DNA of 47,633 bases, taken from the NCBI GenBank assembly GCA_049651845.1, contig JBASCW010000018.1, forward strand, positions 1 to 47,633, in the 5' to 3' direction. The position numbers and the translations under genes are program-made. The notes under the pieces are model-generated. The model was not told the origin of the DNA. It saw nothing but the letters and a program-made list of their open reading frames with translations, and made no database searches. This stretch comes from RBG-16-66-20 sp049651845. Lineage in GTDB: Bacteria; Pseudomonadota; Gammaproteobacteria; Burkholderiales; SG8-39. Position 1 is the first letter of the stretch; each line of letters starts with the position of its first letter. Below, one piece after another: positions 43,645 to 47,633 of the stretch.

Positions 43645-43886
43645 CTCCTATGAGCTGGTTAAAAAAACTGCTGCTCATGCGGAGTTCTCTTCGCCTCCCC
43701 TCGGGGACGGGAGGGGGGACACTTCTTGGAAATGCTTAAGCCGCCCAGCTTCTGGCGGCTTGTCTGCTGCTCACGCTTTCGTCCCCTTCACAAAGGGCAG
43801 GGGCGAAACGGGAGTGGCAACAAAGCCGCGCTGGGCGGCGCGTTTCGGATCTTCAGTTCTTGGAAGCGACGCGGCGGCCCGCGTCG
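43645..43886 (-). ncRNA. Candidate structured 5' leader of radC
   Basis: Read on the minus strand, at least four hairpins follow each other before radC: a perfect 8-bp stem CGACGCGG/CCGCGTCG with a 4-nt loop (43886-43867), a stem around GTTTCGCCCCT/AGGGG.CGAAA with an inner CCCTT/AAGGG, a perfect 8-bp stem AAGCCGCC/GGCGGCTT (43761-43738), and CCTCCC/GGGAGG. A T7 run and the AGGAG site follow. A radC RNA motif located in 5' leaders of radC and other mobile-element genes has been described; match to that model is likely but not tested here. Confidence 0.5.
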
Positions 43887-44067
43887 TCGATTGGCAACCG
43901 CGTGACAGGAAACCTGGCGCGTGCGTTGCGGGCTGTTGAAGAACGCTTGATGGAAACAGTTCCTTCGTGCATTTGGTGGGCGTGGTGTTGGATTCGCGGA
44001 TAACTGGGTTTTTAGAACGAAGGACGTGGTATCGTAAAAATGGAGTCTGGAGCTAGAGAGAAAAGCA
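43887..44067. other. Intergenic region upstream of the OLD gene
   Basis: About 180 nt between the radC leader and the small ORF before OLD. It is AT-richer than the leader (GGATAACTGGGTTTTTAGAACG...GGTATCGTAAAAATGG) and probably holds the promoter of the OLD operon. TTGATG near 43949 is a possible -35, but no clear -10 can be set. No gene seen; the minus-strand open frame across this area is not supported. Confidence 0.4.
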
Positions 44068-44172
44068 ATGCCTGGGAGGAAAAATTCCGGGTCGCATGGC
44101 GCCAACTTAGATATCGTTGACATGGCAGTCGTCTCTTCCCAGAATCCTCTTTTCCCACAGGGGGCTAGATGA
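44068..44172 (+). CDS. 34-aa upstream ORF coupled to the OLD gene
   Basis: ATG CCT GGG... encodes MPGRKNSGSHGANLDIVDMAVVSSQNPLFPQGAR and its stop overlaps the OLD start as ATGA. A purine-rich stretch (GAGAGAAAAGC) precedes it. It could be a true small partner, a regulatory leader peptide, or a chance frame. The overlap is the main support. Confidence 0.4.
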   Translation: MPGRKNSGSHGANLDIVDMAVVSSQNPLFPQGAR

Positions 44173-46178
44173 GACTGCTACACGCGCAGGTACAGAACTT
44201 TCGCTCCATTGTCGACAGCGGGATTGTCGATATCGACGATCGCGTAACGGTCATCATCGGACGAAATGAGCAAGGGAAAACTACGTTTCTGCGCGGTCTT
44301 TCCTCCTGCAACGAAAAATACGCCTATGCACCCAGCGATCTTCCACACCATCTGCGCCCACAGCTTGAAGCCAAAAAGAAGGAAGACATACCAATAGTTA
44401 CGATTTGGCTGGTTCCGGACGTGAACGAGCGCGCTGAACTAAAGAGCGTGATTGCAGATATAGACAACATTAGCGAATTCAAGGTAACTCGCTATTACGA
44501 TGGACACTACAAGTACAGCGCACTTCGGAACGAAGGGCAAGAAGGCGAACTACAGTTCGCGCCGCCAGATACCACCTCTCAAATCACGAAGATAACTTCG
44601 CTTGCTGAAACATTTCTCGCGAAGCTTCCAGCTCACGCAACCCGGCTACCTGAATTTGCACCTCACGTACCCGCTGCAGCATCTCATCTCAACACATTTC
44701 TTTCTGCGAACTTCAAGGAACATTCGCAAATTGAGAATCTGATTAAGACTCTTAGCACCGCACTGACCGGCGTTCCTGCTCAGGACGGAGCGATTCAAGC
44801 CGACGTTGCAGCCTTGAATGCTGCGTTACAGGTCGTCAACGCAGAAATTAAGCGAATCTTAGAAGCGGACAAAATTAGTCCTTTCAAGGCTCGGCTTCCC
44901 AAATTCGTATTTCACAGCATTCTGATAGACCATATTCCAAACGATGTCAGTCTCGCAGAATTTGTAAAAGACCCTGCTGCGATTTCCAAAGGCATGGCCA
45001 ATTTGTGCCGTGCTGCCGGACTCTCAATTCAGAAAATCCAAGAGCTTTCCGCGGTGACTGAAGCATCGCTTCGGGAGCCCTACGAGGACCATCACAAGGC
45101 AGCAATCTCGGGTGCCATCAATGAATTCTGGACTCAACAGATCTATACGGTGTATTTCAGAATTGAGCGTGAGCGTCTTTCCGTCTCGATAGAAGACAAG
45201 ACATATGGACGCAGAATCCCCCCATTTGATAGAAGCGATGGCTTCAGGTGGTACCTCTCGTTTTATTGCACGTTACTGAATGAAGTCAGCTCAAACGAAC
45301 CAACGGTTCTGTTACTCGATAACCCGGGGCTTGAGTTGCATCCTGACGGTCAGCGGGATATCAAACGTTCCATTGAAGAGAAGCACTCCGCCAGCATGCA
45401 GGTAATTTACGTTACGCACTCGCCTGCAATGATCGACCCCTTCAACCTTGAACAAGTTCGGAGAGTAGATTTGCTCCCCGACATGCAAGGTACCAAAGTT
45501 CGGCACGTTCAGACGCCCGAGGGCGGACAGTTCGACCTCCTGGAACCGGTTCGTTCCGCAATAGGGGCGAGTCTCGTTACAAGCTTAATGGCCAACCAGT
45601 ACAACGTACTGGCGGAGGGCGCTGCGGACCGGCCAATACTTGAAGCTGGCGTCACGTTGCTTGCGAAGGACATCAAGGACTCGGTTCTCGTATCGGGCAG
45701 CGTGGCCGAATCATTGGCAATGCTTCCGGCATTCTTCGAACGAGCAAAGCTTCCATATATCGTTTATGTCGATTTTGATCATGGCGGCCGCTCTATCGAA
45801 GGCAAGCTTAAGGCCGCAAAGATTCCCGAAACGAAGATCGTCTCGTTGCGGGCGATTTTCGGCGACGATCTCTTTCCTGGGGAAGACTTCGAGCTCGAAG
45901 ATATTGTCTCGGATCAGTTCTATGCAAGAGCCGTTGCCGATACCTATCCAGAGAGACCCGTGATCATCCCTGCCGGTGGCGGCGCAAAGCGGACGAAACG
46001 CTATGAAGAAGCCTTCAAAACGAACCACCAAATTGGATTCAACAAACGGCGTGTCGCCGATAAGATCAAACAGATAGCGCTCCGAGAGGGCTTTGACGAA
46101 GAGTCTGCGACGCGACTTCAGCGCGTTATCGATCGCTTAGTTGGCGATCTGAAGGCGCAAACAGAGCCTAAGGGTTGA
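44169..46178 (+). CDS. OLD-family ATP-dependent nuclease (class 1, ATPase + TOPRIM)
   Basis: A 669-aa defence-type nuclease. The ABC ATPase has Walker A GRNEQGKT (31-38), a long coiled insertion, the SDGFRWYLSFY signature motif, Walker B VLLLDNPGLELHPDGQ and the H-loop YVTHSPAMIDP. The TOPRIM domain begins with LAEGAADRPILEA (Glu483) and contains YVDFDHGG (Asp535, Asp537). OLD of phage P2 kills recB hosts and blocks lambda. No UvrD-type helicase is adjacent, so it is not Gabija. It is coupled to a 34-aa ORF. GC content is clearly lower than its neighbours, suggesting separate acquisition. It is convergent with the integrase. Confidence 0.9.
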   Translation: MRLLHAQVQNFRSIVDSGIVDIDDRVTVIIGRNEQGKTTFLRGLSSCNEKYAYAPSDLPHHLRPQLEAKKKEDIPIVTIWLVPDVNERAELKSVIADIDNISEFKVTRYYDGHYKYSALRNEGQEGELQFAPPDTTSQITKITSLAETFLAKLPAHATRLPEFAPHVPAAASHLNTFLSANFKEHSQIENLIKTLSTALTGVPAQDGAIQADVAALNAALQVVNAEIKRILEADKISPFKARLPKFVFHSILIDHIPNDVSLAEFVKDPAAISKGMANLCRAAGLSIQKIQELSAVTEASLREPYEDHHKAAISGAINEFWTQQIYTVYFRIERERLSVSIEDKTYGRRIPPFDRSDGFRWYLSFYCTLLNEVSSNEPTVLLLDNPGLELHPDGQRDIKRSIEEKHSASMQVIYVTHSPAMIDPFNLEQVRRVDLLPDMQGTKVRHVQTPEGGQFDLLEPVRSAIGASLVTSLMANQYNVLAEGAADRPILEAGVTLLAKDIKDSVLVSGSVAESLAMLPAFFERAKLPYIVYVDFDHGGRSIEGKLKAAKIPETKIVSLRAIFGDDLFPGEDFELEDIVSDQFYARAVADTYPERPVIIPAGGGAKRTKRYEEAFKTNHQIGFNKRRVADKIKQIALREGFDEESATRLQRVIDRLVGDLKAQTEPKG

Positions 46179-46238
46179 TTTGATTGTTCGCGTAAGTCTG
46201 TCAACCCCGGTTTGCTTTAATCCGTTGGTCGTCGCTTC

Positions 46239-47315
46239 CTACCCGAGCTTTGCTGCGAGCCGTTCCGCGTTCGGGTGGTAGTAACGTTTCAGCATGTTCA
46301 AGTCTCGATGGCCAGTGATTGCGGAAAGCTCCACCACGTTTGGGACCCGCTCGGCTATCCGGCTGGTGGCCTCGTGCCGCAGATCGTGGAAGCGGAGGTT
46401 TGAGAACAGCCCCTTGTCCTGAAGTTCCTGCTCTACGCAGCGTGCGAGATAGACCCGCCGCGCACGTGACCGGAGACGAATCCACGCCAGCTTGACGGCA
46501 TTCGGCGAAGCTGGAATTACGGGTCCGGTGATGGCCCGTGGTAGAGCCCGCAGAGCGGCAATTGCACGTGAACTGAGCGGTACGTCCCTCGGATTGCCGT
46601 TTTTCGAGGTGTGCAGTCGCGCGATGCGGCGCTCTAGGTCAACATCCGGCCACTTGAGGGCGAGCAGCTCGCCGCGACGCATGGCCGTTTCTATGGCGAG
46701 TACGACAAGCGGGCGGAGCCACCAAGTGAGCGTGCCGCAGTCCTCGAAGGTACCGCCCTCAGAACGCTGCCGCTCGGAGAGTTCGCAGGCGGCGAGTAGC
46801 TGCTCTTCCTCACCGTCGAGCAGTCGCCTCTGGCGTTCGTTGTTCAACGGCGGCAACTTGACTCGGCGGGCCGGATTGTCCGGGATGTAGATCGTCTCCT
46901 CGTCGCGTGCCCATTCGATGATCGCGTGGAAAAGCTGGATTTCGCGGCGGACGGTCGCAGGCTTGCGCAGCTTGAGCCGACCTCGCGCGTAGTCGCCGAA
47001 GTCCCGGCGCCGTAGGGTTGCCACGATGCGGCCCGCAAGCTCGGTCTTGGCCAAGGCCGTGCACCGCAGGGTCTCGGGCTCCTTACCCCGGTGGCCGGGT
47101 ACCACGTCGGCCGCGTAACGGTCGATCAGCTCTTTGAGAGTAGTAGCCTCGGCAAGATCGCGGCGGACGAACACGCCGCGGTCCATCTCGGTTTCAAGCT
47201 CGCGCGCCCAAACCTCGGCATCCGCCCGGGCGCCGAAGCCCCTGCTCTGCTTGGGCCAGCCATTGCGCCGGATTACCGCCTGCCATCGCTTCCCGCGTCG
47301 CCGAATCAATGCCAC
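46239..47315 (-). CDS. int: Tyrosine recombinase/integrase
   Basis: A 358-aa site-specific recombinase for tRNA-Pro. An N-terminal arm-binding segment (IRRRGKRWQAVIRRNGWPKQSRGF) and a SAM-like core-binding domain (about 50-150) precede the catalytic domain. Catalytic residues: Arg in ETAMRRGELLALKW, Lys in TSKNGNPRDVPL, H-x-x-R in FHDLRHEATSR, His in ITGHRDLN and the nucleophile Tyr345 in KRYYHP. The start is a GTG with GGAGG six nt upstream. A longer frame starting 66 nt earlier would run through the arm repeat and has no ribosome site. The gene lies next to the tRNA, as usual. Confidence 0.93.
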   Translation of the reverse strand: MALIRRRGKRWQAVIRRNGWPKQSRGFGARADAEVWARELETEMDRGVFVRRDLAEATTLKELIDRYAADVVPGHRGKEPETLRCTALAKTELAGRIVATLRRRDFGDYARGRLKLRKPATVRREIQLFHAIIEWARDEETIYIPDNPARRVKLPPLNNERQRRLLDGEEEQLLAACELSERQRSEGGTFEDCGTLTWWLRPLVVLAIETAMRRGELLALKWPDVDLERRIARLHTSKNGNPRDVPLSSRAIAALRALPRAITGPVIPASPNAVKLAWIRLRSRARRVYLARCVEQELQDKGLFSNLRFHDLRHEATSRIAERVPNVVELSAITGHRDLNMLKRYYHPNAERLAAKLG

Positions 47316-47335
47316 GTGATGCCTCCACCGAAGTC

Positions 47336-47358
47336 CACTGTGCCCAAAATGTGCCCAA
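47336..47358 (+). repeat. Integrase arm-type repeat, right copy
   Basis: Identical over 23 nt and in the same orientation as the copy near the left end. It contains two TGTGCCCAA units. It lies between the integrase start and the tRNA, 70 nt from the core repeat. Probable recombinase arm site; it may also let Int repress its own gene. Confidence 0.6.
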
Positions 47359-47428
47359 AGTGGATTCGGTAGACCGGCCAAAATTCGACTGGCACAAGCT
47401 AAGTGCTTGCTATACCGGGAAAAACGAT

Positions 47429-47505
47429 TGGTCGGGGTGACAGGATTCGAACCTGCGACACCTGCGTCCCGAACGCAGTACTCTACCAGGCTGAGCTACA
47501 CCCCG
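47429..47505 (-). tRNA. tRNA-Pro (anticodon CGG)
   Basis: 77 nt with encoded CCA. The acceptor CGGGGTG/CACCCCG, a D-arm, the anticodon stem CTGCG/CGCAG with loop TTCGGGA (anticodon CGG, reading CCG codons) and a T-arm GCAGG-TTCGAAT-CCTGT are complete. It is the integration target of the element; its 3' half is probably element-derived. It lies 15 nt downstream of the ispB stop. Confidence 0.95.
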
Positions 47506-47520
47506 AACCGGGAGCGGCGG

Positions 47521-47633
47521 CTACGAGCGTCGCGCCACCGAGAAGGACGCCAATTCTAGCAAAGAATCCCGCTGCGCCGACGCCGGCAGCGGCGCGAGCG
47601 CGGCGCGCGCGGCCTGCGCCTCGCGCTCGGCGG
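47521..47633 (-). CDS. ispB: Polyprenyl (octaprenyl) diphosphate synthase, C-terminal end
   Basis: The last 36 codons and a stop are visible; the rest is outside the window. The residues end SLLELASFSVARRS, preceded by an Ala-rich helix, which is the usual C-terminus of betaproteobacterial octaprenyl diphosphate synthases (quinone side-chain synthesis). The tRNA-Pro immediately downstream agrees with the known ispB neighbourhood. The call rests on a short segment. Confidence 0.65.
   Translation of the reverse strand, partial: AEREAQAARAALAPLPASAQRDSLLELASFSVARRS

Larger units (their letters stand above)
27001..47428. mobile_element. 20.4-kb tRNA-Pro-integrated island: inovirus module plus defence cargo
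   Basis: Bounded by a 46-nt direct repeat of the tRNA-Pro 3' part on the left and the tRNA itself on the right. A tyrosine recombinase lies just inside the tRNA end, and a 23-bp repeat lies inside each end. The interior holds an inovirus gene set followed by type III R-M with a helicase, RadC and OLD. It is far longer than a typical inovirus genome (about 5-12 kb), so it is a composite. The flanks are uninterrupted chromosomal operons. Confidence 0.88.

Noticed and set aside
43645..43886. Retron msr/msd
   Set aside because: The hairpins suggested a retron RNA, but no reverse transcriptase gene exists in the window.
43788..44123. Minus-strand 111-aa protein upstream of radC
   Set aside because: It runs through the structured leader, has no clear ribosome site, and shows a composition typical of an open frame over a structured RNA.
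44169..46178. Gabija or PARIS system
   Set aside because: No UvrD-like helicase (GajB) is next to the OLD gene, and the TOPRIM domain is fused and OLD-type rather than a separate DUF4435 protein.

Overview
The window looks like a piece of a high-GC betaproteobacterial chromosome (Burkholderiales/Rhodocyclales-like). The evidence is the gene families and their order: a Bug/TctC-type solute receptor, a PhaM-type PHA granule protein, a PP0621-type protein beside a PilS/PilR pair, a NudL-type NUDIX hydrolase, ampD, nrdAB with NrdR-type boxes, and the 3' end of a polyprenyl synthase (ispB) next to a tRNA-Pro. No species can be named from the sequence alone.

Region 1 (1-26967) is ordinary chromosome. 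It runs: glycosyltransferase C-terminus, pgi, DUF6494, FAD-linked D-lactate dehydrogenase, RidA-like protein, Bug receptor, orn, M48 protease, phhB, DUF2007, YihY/BrkB, CobD/CbiB-like protein, NUDIX CoA pyrophosphatase, quinone reductase, phaM, patatin, maeB-type malic enzyme, aminotransferase, lytic transglycosylase, a lysine-rich basic protein, DUF2442, nrdB, nrdA, ampD, pilR, pilS, PP0621. Many neighbours overlap by 1-4 nt, so short translationally coupled operons are common.

Region 2 (about 27001-47428) is a 20.4-kb integrated element in the 3' part of tRNA-Pro(CGG). A 46-nt copy of the tRNA 3' part marks the left end and the intact tRNA marks the right end. A tyrosine recombinase sits just inside the right end, and a 23-bp direct repeat lies inside both ends. 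The left part of the element holds an unknown gene, a structured leader with a 48-aa gene, a PIN toxin with a small partner gene, a divergent regulator pair, and a complete filamentous-phage (inovirus) module: ssDNA-binding protein, rolling-circle Rep, small membrane proteins, major coat protein, terminator, TspB/pIII-like adsorption protein, DUF2523/pVI-like protein and Zot/pI. The right part is defence cargo: an operon of SNF2-type helicase, type III Mod and type III Res; then radC with a long structured leader, an OLD-family ATPase-TOPRIM nuclease, and the integrase.

Region 3 (47429-47633) is the tRNA and the end of ispB. Before insertion the order was probably ispB - tRNA-Pro - PP0621 - pilS. 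The most interesting points are an inovirus module sharing one tRNA-integrated element with a three-gene helicase/type III R-M operon and an OLD nuclease; the hybrid tRNA produced by integration, with a compensated T-stem pair; the competing hairpins at the ssb/rep junction; and the radC leader.
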